Assembly (NCBI GenBank): GCA_019096195.1
Contig: JAGTXK010000187.1
Coordinates: 186,001-250,000, forward strand
Source: Boletus sp. NGJ
Taxonomy: Eukaryota; Basidiomycota; Agaricomycetes; Boletales; Boletaceae
DNA length: 64,000 nucleotides
Direction of reading: 5' to 3'
The translations under genes were made by a program, and so were the position numbers. Shown piece by piece: positions 23,530 to 34,879 of this stretch. The notes below the pieces were generated by a model, which saw nothing but the letters and a program-made list of their open reading frames with translations, ran no database searches and was not told where the DNA came from. How positions within the stretch are numbered: position 1 is the first letter of the stretch; every line of letters starts with the position of its first letter.

Positions 23530-24400
23530 TCATGCACTTTTAACCCGGCCACCATGGTCAGGGTCGACGTAAAGTTTTGAAGGGAGCGTTCCGCAAGCGG
23601 GAAATTGCCAGTTTGGTTCCTTGTTTCGTTGCCTCAAAGCGATACGGTATATGCCGTCGGGTGCGACGACCGGAGGTGTCGGACCGGAAGTAAGCAACTT
23701 GTCAGTGTGGGGTTCGTTGCCACTTTGATATGTACTTACTTGTCTGCGCGTTTTAGCTGAGCCTCTCTGTGGCACTGGCATGGGTAGAATGGATCTATGA
23801 CAGGCCGAGGCGTCGTACATATCCACGGACAAGCTTGGCTGTGTCGTGTAGAGTAGTGTACGTCCGACGAGTTTGGATGACGCCAACGTCAATCGTGATG
23901 GATCCAACAAGACAGGATGGTTTCAAGAAAAAAAAGCAAGAACCGAGACGCGCGCAAGTCGTTACCCTGCGAGTACACCCTAGCATTGATGCAGCGTCCC
24001 TCGATCGGGTACACGAGGCCTCAAGTTTATCTGCATTTTGTATCCTGAACTCGGGCTCGAAACAACCCCGGTCGCACGCTCGTCCAGGCAAGTCTTGAGA
24101 CCGACGTGTATCCACCTTTTGCTCGCAGATGGATGGGTGTACAAACCGAAAGCGCCTGGAACAAAAAAAGAAAAAAGAAAAACACACGTGAGTGAGATCT
24201 CGGAGGACGATGGGATCCGTGGACCCTTGCAAGCGAATCTGCCTTCGACGAGGATCTCAGCAGTGTCTTTTGAGCAGTGATTAATGATGGTATCTCTTTG
24301 GGCACGAACCTTGCCCGCTCGCGAGAATTCAATGGATGTAGGGTTTGGAGGCGTCCGCAAGACAGCGTCGATAGCTTCCCAATGCCACCCAGGGATAGTC
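23530..24400 (-). pseudogene. Exon-like islands of an unrecognised, probably decayed gene
   Basis: Three minus-strand islands have coding character: one containing PGWHWEAIDAVL and AEILVEGRFACKGPRIPSS (about 24190-24385); one with FGLYTHPSASKRWIHVGLKT (about 24060-24165); and a terminal one with PTPPVVAPDGIYRIAL ending at a stop at 23530. The first has a stop immediately 5' with no start or acceptor, and phases between islands do not agree, which suggests decay. Function is not recognised. Confidence 0.33.
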
Positions 24401-24807
24401 GAAGATTAATCTGTGGCTGTTAGAGTTGAGTTTGCATGACCCTGGATGTCAATGGAGTCGTCGGTGTCCGAATTTTATGACCAGCTGGTCTTTTTTTTTT
24501 TCCTTGAATCGCATACTCCAATAACCAAGCTCAGCAATTTTTTCAAAGATATTGTGATTTCTACCAGAGTGGCGACAAAACACCCGCGTACACGAAACCT
24601 TGAAGAACGCCACGACGATGCCCAACGTATAGTACAACCTTCCTCCCTACGCGTAATAGTAGGTGACGTGTCCTGGGTAACTGAAGTATGCATACAGATG
24701 AAAATTGATATGGGTATCCTAGTGTATGATGGTTTAGCTACATTCAACGGACGGGGTAAGTCCGATCGTCCCACAGTCCATATGTGTTAGACACTTACTC
24801 CTTTTCA

Positions 24808-27800
24808 TCAGAAAGAATCTTGTGAGTGCATGCGCAAGAGGTCGTTAAGTATCCTTGCTACCGATCCAGCACCTTCGGAGACTCGTTCCCTTTCGTTCTC
24901 CTTGACTTTCGGAAGGAGCTGGGAGTTGAAGCGGTCGGGATGCCATCTCCGAATATTGTCCTTGATACGCTCTTTCGTGGCTCTGTCCTGAGGGTGGACC
25001 GATGACAGCATATATGCGGTAATGGCGGGCGAGGTCAGGTCGTCAGGACCTTTCGGTCGCTTGAACATGGGCCAGGGGAAGTCCTCCCATATCAGAGACC
25101 CCAAGGTCTGAATCTTGTCCCACTGATTGCGGTGAGCTTCAAACAGCTTCGTGACTTCCTCTTTGGACATCGTTTTACCCGCCTTGGTCTGCCTTTCGTG
25201 GTCCTGCATGGCCAACCTCGCTTGCTCGCGTCTAAATTGCTCTTCGCGTTGTTGAGCTTGCTCTGCCTGTCGCCGATGGAACTCAGCTTCCGTGAGCGGT
25301 GGGTTTGGAGTGCTACTGGTCGGAGGCTTCGGTGTCGGAGTCCCCGGTCCTGTTGGTTTGGGAGTGCTCGACGGTTGGGTGTTGGTAGTGGAAGTCGGTC
25401 GCGTGGAAGTTGATGACCAGCCACTGGGAGGAATGCTACGACCAGAAGAGCCCGTACTGAGTCGATCAATGGGTGGGCTCGCCGCGGTGGGTGTGCTACG
25501 TTCGTTCCGATTAGGGATCGGCCAGGGACCCGAGGAATTAGGCGTCTGAGGAGAGGGCGTAGGTCGAAACGTCTCCGGAGGCCAAGTTTCCCAGACCTCC
25601 TGCTTCTTCTTGTCTTCGGCCCTCTGACGGCGTATTTCCTCCTCTCGTTTCCGAAATTCGTCTTGCAACTTGCCCCCCTCCCTACGACGCATTTCCGCCT
25701 CTCTGCGGTTGAGGTCTTCTTCCCTCCGCCTCAGTTCCTCCTCTCGCTTGCGCAACTCTTCCTCTTTCTTCTGGGCTTCTTCCGCTTTGAGACTGGCTTC
25801 TTCCGTTCTGCGCCGCGCCTCCTCCTCCTTTCGCTCTGCTTCTTCCTGTTTTCGCCTTGCCTCAAACTCTTTGCGTCTTGCCTCTTCTTCCATCATCTTT
25901 ACTTCCTCCTCCTTCCTCCTGGCTTCCTCTTCCTTCCGTCTGGCCACCATTTCCCTCGAATTCGCCTCCTGTTCCTTCCTCTTCACTTCCTCCTCTTTTC
26001 GTTTCGCCTCCAACTCCCTGGACCTCGCCTCTTTCTCCTTCCGTTTAGCCTCTTCTTCCTTGAGCCGAGCCTCTCGTTCCTTCTTCTTCGCCTCTTGTTC
26101 TTTTCTTCTCGCCTCCTCTTCCTTTCTCTTCGCCTCCCTCTCTTTTCGGTTGGCTTCCTCTTCCTTTCTCCGCAGTTCTGCCTCACGATCTGCCTCGTTG
26201 TCTTCCCTCTGCTTGGCCTCTTCATCTAATCTCCGAACCTCCTCTTCGCGCCTCTGCTCTTCGACCTGCTTTTTCCTGACCTCATCCTCACGTTTAAGTT
26301 CTTCCGCTTTCCTCGCCAGTTCCTCCTCACGCTTATTCGCAGCCTCCTCCCGCTTGCGTAACCCTTCCTCGATATCTTGTATACGCCGTTCATTATAGTC
26401 TCGGGTTCGCCAGCTCCTGTTATCAAACCCATCGTCCGATCCATCCTCCTCAAAGTCCTCATGGTGTGGATGGACATGGCGAGGCCCGTAGTAGCCCCCC
26501 TCCTGTTGGAAGTGGTGTCGCATGTCCTGTGAGGAAAACCGCCCTCGGATTTGCGAGGGCTGCCAACTCCGTCCTACCTCCTCGGGGGTCTGGGGAGAAC
26601 GCGACGAACCTTCCCAACGAGTCTCATACGGGGAGCGAGAAACCATGTTCCAGTTCCTGGAGCTGGGACTGGACTGCGGCGGGAACGTATCGTCGATCGT
26701 GAATGATTTCTTGTTGACGATGGGTCGGCTCGCGGATGGAGGCGGAACGTGGACGCGAGAACCATCCCCGGGCCGAGGGTACGTCGCAGAACTTGGAGTG
26801 GTCGGGAGCTGGGAAAATCCAGTGCGATCCTCGAGTCTGTGGTTGCTGCTATGCACCGAACGGTCATCGGCGTGCACATACCCAGGTCTTTCACGCTCTC
26901 TCTCCCTTTCCCGGGCTCGGTCCAAGCTACTCCACTCTTGATCCGCAGAATGAATGCTCGATCGCTCTCGGTCGACGTTGGAGGACAGCGCATCGAGGGG
27001 GTCTGTGAATGTGGCGCTGAGGATCGACGGAGCTTTGAAAGATGACGTTGCACTCGCAGTGCTGCTCCGTCTCGCGAGCGTGAATGTGCGTGACATTTGC
27101 GCGTCCTCCTCGGGCGTCATTGACGGCTTCCAAAACTCCACGATGGGTCGCGCATTCATACTCGGTTTACGTCGAATGCTCTCCTTGCGTGTCGGATCGG
27201 GCGGATCGGTAGGCATGCGAGCGGGGCGTGGCATAGACTCGGGTTCGTCGAACATGGACGAGGGCTTGGAACGTTCCAAGAAGGATTTCTCCGTGGCAAG
27301 GATGGATGGCGCTTTCCAAGAGCCCATGGATGTGATAGACGCGGCACGGACCTTGCGGGTAGCTCGGAACGGGAGGATCTCGTCTGGAGACGCAGCGAGC
27401 TCATCACGCTCGTGGCTCCCTGGGCGACAAAAGGAGGGACCACCGTCTCGCTCGGGATCTGCCGTCTGGGTGGGCATTCGGGCGACACGCTCTGCCTTGC
27501 GATTGGATGGGAGTGGAGTCGGCGCAAAGTTTTCTGGAGGAGGAGCATCGGGTCTGGAGTGGAACTGGAGAGGAGGGGGGCGGCGGCGGAGGGGGTGGAA
27601 GAAGAGGATGGAGCTGGGGTGGGTCGGGCTGAAAAGACGTCTCGGGAGCCTTGTTTTGCCTCTCCCTCTCTATCCTATCCAAGATAGCCTGTTGTTCCTT
27701 CATCATGCTTTCTGACCACGCTTGATCTAGCTGTTCGCCTGAAGCCCACCGTCTCTCCTGTCGCTCTCGCTCTAGTGCGATCCGGAACTGTTCCTCGGCC

Positions 27801-28039
27801 AGTTGGCGGATGGTTTTGAGCGTCGCGAGGTGGTCAGCAGTCAAGCGTTCTCGTTCTTCGGCCCCGATGATTCCCTTTGCGAGCTCGTCGTTGAGCTTCT
27901 GTTTGGCCTCGTCGACCATGGAGCGGAGCCCTGCCTCGATGTTCACCTTGAGCGACTGCTTCCATTCGTCGTCTGGCTCGAGATCGGGGGGTAGCGGAGA
28001 GGTGGCAGGCTGAGAAGAGTTCTGCATTAGGGTTGCCAT
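24808..28039 (-). CDS. Long charged coiled-coil protein with C-terminal J-like (HPDRF) domain
   Basis: Exon 27639-28039 and a long exon 24808-27553 join through an 85-nt intron to give 1048 aa. The N-terminal 130 residues are helical (EWKQSLKVNIEAGLRSMVDEA), followed by a Pro-rich linker and a Ser/Arg-rich region. Then comes a very long Lys/Glu/Arg coiled coil of about 300 residues (repeats such as RRKEEEA and KRKEQEA) and a Pro/Thr-rich stretch. The last 140 residues contain WEDFPWPMF and RRWHPDRFN, then VARILNDL. That final block resembles the J-like end of NF-kappa-B-inhibitor-like proteins and matches the end of the gene at 34880-36455. Function is unknown; a scaffold is inferred from the coiled coil. 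Confidence 0.8.
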
Positions 28040-30356
28040 CTAGTGACGTGGCGAATACGGGGCGCAGATTTCGAGGGAGATCAGGCCGAGTGCTGTAAGG
28101 GTATGAGATGAATTGAAGTGTGTGTGATATGTGAGTGCTGGTCGGAGAGGGAAAGAATGGAGGAAGTGATTCAGGGCAGTTTTGAGAAATCGAAAGCGTG
28201 CGTCGGGTAGAGTGGTTGGCTGAAGTTGAGGGATGGGAGCAAGGACTGAGCCTGTGATGGCACGGTTGCCTCGTGTCAGTACACGCGTCAGGGAAGCTTC
28301 TCGAGCGACCCGCTTGAGTTGGTGGATGGATGAGATGAGGACTCACTATGCTAGTAGCTCGATGGCGCGCATTCGCGAGCGCGGATGGCGATGGATGAAC
28401 GAACCAGAGGGAGACGGTGCACGTCGCGATCAGAAACGCAGAAAGCGGCTATCGAGTACTATACACATGGGCTGATCGATGAAAAACGCCGAGTTTCGTG
28501 CTCGAGACAAGTCACGAGTTCAAGTTTTTTTGACGTGCGGCACGACGATAAAATGATTATGATTTTTTATCCCCTCACCTCTTATCCGCACTCTGTGCCC
28601 GGTTCGATGATGGAATGGGGGCGACTTCACCCGGGGCTTCGGATGGTCAGATGGCAGATAGTAGCCCTTTGGAGCTGCGGTCAGGCCACGACCCCCGCTT
28701 GCCTAATTCAACAAGCACTTTCACGCGACCGACAACTCACGGAACGCCAGCGACGAAGCATAGCGGAACGACCGTCTCCCTTTGACTCTTCAATCGGTCT
28801 GCCCTACAAAAGACGAAGCAAAGGACTCCACCGATTCGTTTTACAGTCGTAGTCTGACGTCGAGGGCCGACGATGCATTGGACATTCGGTCCAACGAACT
28901 GGTGTTCTGCTGACGATGTCGCAGAGACTCGGAGATCGTGGGTGACGCGAACAAACGTTTCTTGAGCGTTGGAACTCTTTATCTCGCACTGCCAATCCAC
29001 AGCAAGCATGCCTGTGTGTCCACATATATTGGTAAGGCTAGTTCATTCAAATCGGCGATGGCATTCCGACGGGCGAGCCGTTGCACGCTCGCTGTCATTC
29101 TACTGCGGTGCGTGGCGTTTCAAACTAGACTTTATTGGACAAAGATACATATATCGCTTCTTTCCGAGGACCTTTTCTTCCATGGCGTCCCGCTGAACAG
29201 GTTTCACGTTGATTAAACGCCTCATCAGACGTAAGATCCTAGAAGCTAGGATGACCCATCACAGCGATCACATGGGTCAGCAGTGTCTAGTTCAATGTCG
29301 TGTGCATCTCCTATGTGTCTGTATCATGATGCCTGCAAAGTCACGTCTAGCGAAAGCATGGTGCGTATCTCCTTTCCCATGGGAAGCCTTGGATGACAAG
29401 GAACGTCCTCGGCAGGCAGCCGAGATAATATCAAGGATATATCCTGTGCGCCCCTTTGGATGTATCACAGGGCCCCGCACTGATCTCCTGGATTATCTGA
29501 CAGGCTGCCCAAATATTGCGATGTTCGATGACCACACAAGGGTAATATCGGACGTCCTTCTGCCATGCATGTTTCCTCGTTGTGTGCCAGTACGCCAATC
29601 GATATTTATTTCTGGATGAGAATGTGGACCCTGTCACTGAGGCTTGGGCGAGACCTTCTTTTCTTGTGATGATTCTGGGTCGCATTTACCCCAAGCACTG
29701 CCTGAACGGTGATTGAGCTGCGCTGAGGGTCGTCGTCGTCGTCTACAGCTCTGCATGGCACAGGGGCTGATCGGGGCTAGGAAGTACTCGACAACTGAGC
29801 TCGTTGTAGTCGTCGGGAAGGGTTGTGCGTATGTGGGAAGTGAGCAGGCACATGATGTAGGCGGTGCTGAGGCGGGTTTGCCAAAATGGACCGCCTCGAG
29901 GCAAACGCGAGGCTGATCAAGTCAAATGGTGCTACACTCACTGATCGTCTCATTCGCCCCTTCGTTGCTTCCTCTCTTATCACCGCACGCGTAACCCAAA
30001 GCAACTTTAGCCGTAAATTTTTTTCGGTATGTCTTTCAACGCCTGTCCTGGACGCCTTCCATGCCAAACCCATCGTACTGACACGGACCGACTTTTTTTC
30101 TTCCTGTGTTCATATCGTGATCCGAATCGTCCCATAGCACATACAGGATCGAATTCAATTCCTATCATGGACCGATCGTCCACCTGATAACGTCGTATTT
30201 AGGAACTAGAGCTGCAGCACATGCGCGACCCGATGCAACGAGTCAACAAGTCATTTTCATCTTCTCATCTCTTGTTCCATCCTCGTCCTCATACTCAAAT
30301 TCGTGGCGTCATATATTTCTCTTGCCCTCGTCCCTCCATACAACGCCGCTTTCTCA
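28040..30356. other. Divergent intergenic region, 2.3 kb
   Basis: Lies between the coiled-coil gene (-) and a large gene (+). Apart from a possible small gene at about 29327-29712 no feature is supported. Confidence 0.45.
29327..29712 (+). CDS. Possible small gene, unrecognised
   Basis: A frame with ALDDKERPRQAAEIISRIYP and LLDYLTGCPNIAMFDDHTR ends at a GTAATA donor. A CAG acceptor 49 bp later joins in phase to YANRYLFLDENVDPVTEAW, ending at TGA 29713-29715 or nearby. The composition looks coding, but the 5' end is unclear and no family is recognised. It may be a fragment. Confidence 0.35.
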
Positions 30357-33300
30357 ATGCCTCCAAAGCGTCGTGGCGCCCAGGCCAAAATGGCCTCCCT
30401 CGCCACCAAGCCAGGCCCACCCGAACCATCTAAACCATCGTCTTCATCAAAATCCGTTCCTACTTCCGTTCCTGCCCCCATCCCACCACCACCACCACCA
30501 CCACCACCACCACCCCCGCCACCTCCGCAGCCTGTCGAGACCGATGCGACAAAGGTGCGCAAGGAATGGTCCAAATTCATTGATGCGTGGTACGAACCAC
30601 AAAAGAAAAAGCTCGTCGAAAAGCTCCAAAAAGATCTCCTCGTCAAGTACAAGAGTCTCGGGTCCGCCAAGGAGACCCAGAAGCTGCGTGAGATGGAACT
30701 GTTTGAGAAGCTCGACTCGATGGCACAGCAGCTCGCACAACCCGCTCGCACTGAGTGGGAACGTCGTCTCGAGCTCGCCCAGCTACGCGAAGACCAGTGG
30801 GACGACATGTCCGGTGAGGAACAGCACGCTGTTATGAGTGTCTTCGTCGGCTTCTTTGGTGACGAAGTCGACGACGTGGACGATGACGATATCTCTCCTG
30901 AGCGTTCCTCTATCGGGGAAGAAGAGAGCGTCGTCGAAGAACCTTATTATAGAGGCATCCCCTCATACCCTCCCTCCGCCCCCTTCCGCCTCTTCCAGAC
31001 ATCCCATTCCACCCACCCCGATCCGGGGAAATTTCGAATTCGTCAATCCGACATCCTTCTTCGCTGACACTATGACCCCACCTAATCCAACAAAAAATTT
31101 ACCTGCTCTTTCGATGGTGATCGTCCATCTTGTCCCGCATTGCCACAGGCTCACGCCTCCATCTCTTTTAGGATCACCTGGCAACGCTCGGCCCATCTAA
31201 TGCGGGGCGCTCAGCTGACCCTGCGAGTGCAAGCGTCGGTGGCATGCTCAGCTTCCAGAACTGGGCTTCGGAAGTTGGCATCGCCACACAGCCGCCTCAG
31301 GCTCAGTCCCCAAAGCCCCCTCCTGCCTCGTCTGCTCAGACTCTGAGCGTTCGTCCCCGTGCCACGGACAATATGTCCCGTCAAGCCTCCGCAGCCTCTA
31401 ATTTATCTTCTCCACCCTTTAACACTTCCTCACCACAATACTCGCCACCGAATCCGACCACTAAATTCTCTCCCCCGACCAACGCGGAGAACCTACCACT
31501 CGGCAAACGTTACATCGGTCCGGTCATCATGGACGAGGAGCCTGATCCCATGGACGAAGACCTTCTCAAGTCCAAGATGGCAGACGAGTACCAGCAATAC
31601 AAGATTAGCCTCCGTATCCAGATGATCTACCAATTCCATGCCGAGGCTGCCGAGTTCGAGATCAAGCTCGTCGAAACCCTTTTGACTGACCAGGGTACCA
31701 AGGAGAGCCGGGCCCGGGCCGTACAGGAACACGAGACAAGCATGATGCGTCTCCGTGAACAGAAGGAGGAGGAGCGCAAGAGGCTCTGCGCCGAGGAGCG
31801 AGAAAGGCGGCGAGAGGAGATTCGGCATCACCTTGCGCAGCGACGATCTGCACAGAACCGCGAGGTCGACCCTGGACCAAAAGCGAATCCACCGAAGCCG
31901 TTGCCTGACAAAACGTCGGTCCCACAGCGACCAGGAAAAGTCACTCACCAAAAGGAGAACGTCCCTCTTTCCCAGCCTGCTGCTACGTCCTCCACGAAGC
32001 TCGAACCCCCGAGCATTATAAAAAAATCCAACAGCAGTCTTTCCCAGGACGAAGCTTCCGCGAATGAATCATTCTTTGCGAATGCCATGGCGATGATGTC
32101 TCAAGAGAAATCCGCTGCTGCGGGGTTGAACCCTGCCCAAGCTTCGCAGAACGAAGCACTGTTCTCCAACGCTGCTGCCATGCTCGCCGCTCAAGGTCCA
32201 CCTGGGAATAGCGGGAAGAGCACCCTACAACCCCCGAGCATCATGAAGAAGTCCAACAGCTCCCGTTCGCAGGAGTACGACATACCTCAGATCACCGTTA
32301 GCTTTGCCGATTTCCCTATTGTTACCCCTGAACCCGCACAGGTGCCGCCTGCCACGGGCAAGGGCAAGAAAGGCAAAAAGGGGCAACCAGCAGTACAGCT
32401 TCCTCTCGCCAAGCCAGTTGTCATTACCGAGGAGCCGGAGCCGGAGATAGGTGCAGAACCGCCTCCCTCGGCGCCTTCTCTCTGGGATGCAGCCTCAGTC
32501 ACCGCCAAGAACGCCTGGGGTTCAGCGCCCGCGCCCACCTCTGCATCCAAAACCAAGCTCAACATGTCGATTGAGGACGAGTGGGATCTCGATCTTACCT
32601 CCACGACGGCGCTACCGCCACCCAAGGGTAATGCCAACGCGAAGAAATCTGCTCCTGCCGCGAAAAAGGGGAAGAAAGTGACGATTACCGAGGAGCCGGA
32701 TGTGGACGCTGATCCAATCATCTCTCCAGAGCCACCACCATCCTCGAAAACAAAGGCGAAGAGAGGCGGGTGGGGTCCTCCTGCGAGTAGCAAGTCCAAA
32801 GCCACACCCCCCGTCGTTGAAGAGAGCGAAGCAGATCCTGCTGTCCCTCCGCCTCCTCCAGTGACGCCAGCGTGGGGCAAGAAGACTGCTCAAGCCGCTA
32901 CCAAATCTGCCCCGAAGCCGCAGCAGCTGAAAGTTGCTATTTCAGAGGAGCAAGAGAGCGAGGTTGAGCAAAATCCTGTACCTGCTCGGAAGAACAAGTC
33001 CAAGTCCGCGTGGGGCGTACCCTCCGCCACGCCGGGTGCTAGCACCAGCACACAGGCAGAAAGGAAAACCACCCAGCAGCAAGTGGAGCCTCGCCGCGAT
33101 GCCACGAGTTCCGGCTTCAAGTCCCCCCGCGTTAATACCGTTCCGGATCCCGAGGACGAGTGGCCGGAGACGGCCGCAGGTGATCACGCAATGCCTGGTA
33201 CTTTGGAGTTTGCGAGATCGGAAGAGGCGCAGGAGGAAGAGGAGGGCGATGCGAATGCCTGGTATAACCCGGAAAACATCAGCTACTGGGCCAACTTCAT

Positions 33301-33736
33301 GGCTGGTCAACCTGAAACGGAGACGGAAGCCGTTCCTGAAGCGCCTGAAGCGCCTGAGCAAACGGGCAAGCATGTTCTATGGACGCCCACTGTCGGCGAG
33401 GAGAGCGAAGACGAAGGGGAGCTTGGGGAGGCGGACCAGGACCTGGCGACCAACATGTGGATGCAATATGCTGTCAGTGGGGGCGATATACCCTCCTTGG
33501 GTAAAGTACTTCAGGAGCCGCAAACCATGCCTTCTGAGGACGCACAACGCGATACAAGTCTTTGGGAGCAGGGGAAGGGGAAGAAGTTGAATCCAACCAC
33601 CGGTGACTTTGGGAATCGCACGCAGCAGACTTCGGTCTTTGATAGAGCCGCCCTCACCGGACAGTGGCCCAAGATGGAGAATTGGTTGGCCCCTCCTTCA
33701 AGGGGGCAGAACTCGGGCTCCACTAGAGTCTTTTGA
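30357..33736 (+). CDS. Large acidic, Pro/Ser-rich uncharacterised protein
   Basis: Starts at ATG 30357 (MPPKRRGAQAKM). A run of 15 prolines is followed by a helical charged segment (VRKEWSKFIDAWYEPQKKKLVEKLQ) and an acidic stretch (DEVDDVDDDD). A 55-nt GT-AG intron (31117-31171) leads into an 855-codon exon that opens DHLATLGPSNAG and ends with ENWLAPPSRGQNSGSTRVF. The middle has a KEEERKRL-type coiled coil; later, two near-repeats of PPSIMKKSNSSLSQDE mark internal duplication. Between the proline-rich exon and the short segment before the intron the frame shifts by one near 30990-31030, and I found no convincing intron there. No catalytic motif is seen. Confidence 0.68.
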
Positions 33737-33754
33737 CGTGGTTTTTCTTTCTTT

Positions 33755-33756
<2 letters not shown>

Positions 33757-33785
<29 letters not shown>
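33757..33785. repeat. Poly(T) run of 29
   Basis: Uninterrupted T run starting 20 bp after the stop codon of the preceding gene, within its likely 3' UTR. Confidence 0.85.
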
Positions 33786-34879
33786 CCCCGTCTGGTTGTG
33801 TTTTATTACTGATGCTTTCCTGATATCTGCCGCTTTTTTTATGTGTATCCAGCGTTCTACATTTCTGTATATTATATTCTTTCACGAGCGCGCCTGCTGG
33901 TCCAGTACGAGTAACTTACTCGGATAATTCTAATTTTGTGTGGTTTGCTATCGCGTGGTCTAGTCTATCCTCTTCACGATTGCTATATGATATGTTTTGA
34001 TGTTTTACTTGGCAGAACGCAGTAGTACTTGGTGCTGGGAGGATTTACGTGGGGGGGCGCCGAGCATATCATTCATTCTTTGACGAGGCATGTTTTAAAC
34101 AAGGATCGCCTTCCATAAAATGCGGGGCACGTTTTTTTACTCCCTGCGACACCATTCATACGATATCCCATGAAAGAGGGTTGGGGAGTGCCACGTGGGT
34201 AACGGCGAACTCGAACTCTCCGCCTCAAGTACCTTGACATGCGGTCGGATGTTATCATCCAGCCAGGACGAATGGGGGTTGAACGCTGACCGAGCCCGAA
34301 CACCACGGGGGAGAAGGTTCGTGTTTTTAAAATCTTCGAGTGGATCATATCGCTGTTAGCGAGTACCCCGCCATCGGGACGGATGCGGGCGGCATCGTTG
34401 TGCCCATCCGGGTCTCAACGGTGTGCCTGAGGAGAACTTGGAGAAGAGCCTCGGGTAGTCACGCAGTGGTAACGTCTGGCTCCGAGTCGGACACATTAGT
34501 AGGAACTCGGGTTCATCCAAGTTGATTGCAAGCGTTCGGTGGCGACGTTTCTACTCGCTAGGATTGTGTCGCCTGAGCTCGAGGCGAGGACTATAGCACG
34601 ACCGTGCAGTGCGCTACGATTTGGAAGGTCATGAGATCCATGATTGTGTGGTCATCTGTGTCGTTTGGCACATACCACAACTTCTTGAATCCCAGCGATG
34701 CAGTGGACGTTGAGCATCATCCGGATATTCACTTTCGTATCGAGGGATGGGAGAAATGTCGAAGGAGTGTGTCGTGTTATTTCAATTCTTTATGTAAGTA
34801 ATCAAGTGCAAAGTGTATACAACATAATTCAAGTTCATCACTACAACTTCAACTTCGCAGTTTAGCAGTGTTACAGCTT
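33786..34879. other. Convergent intergenic region
   Basis: Sits between two convergent genes. No gene or known repeat is seen. Confidence 0.5.

Larger units (their letters stand above)
21572..24807. other. Gene-poor region with homopolymers
   Basis: No intact gene is supported. It includes an A19 run (21834-21852), an A16 run near 22305, and a set of exon-like islands on the minus strand (23530-24400). Confidence 0.5.

Noticed and set aside
25663-26398. Long plus-strand frames rich in Leu, Ser and Phe
   Set aside because: They are the complement of the Lys/Glu/Arg coiled coil on the minus strand.
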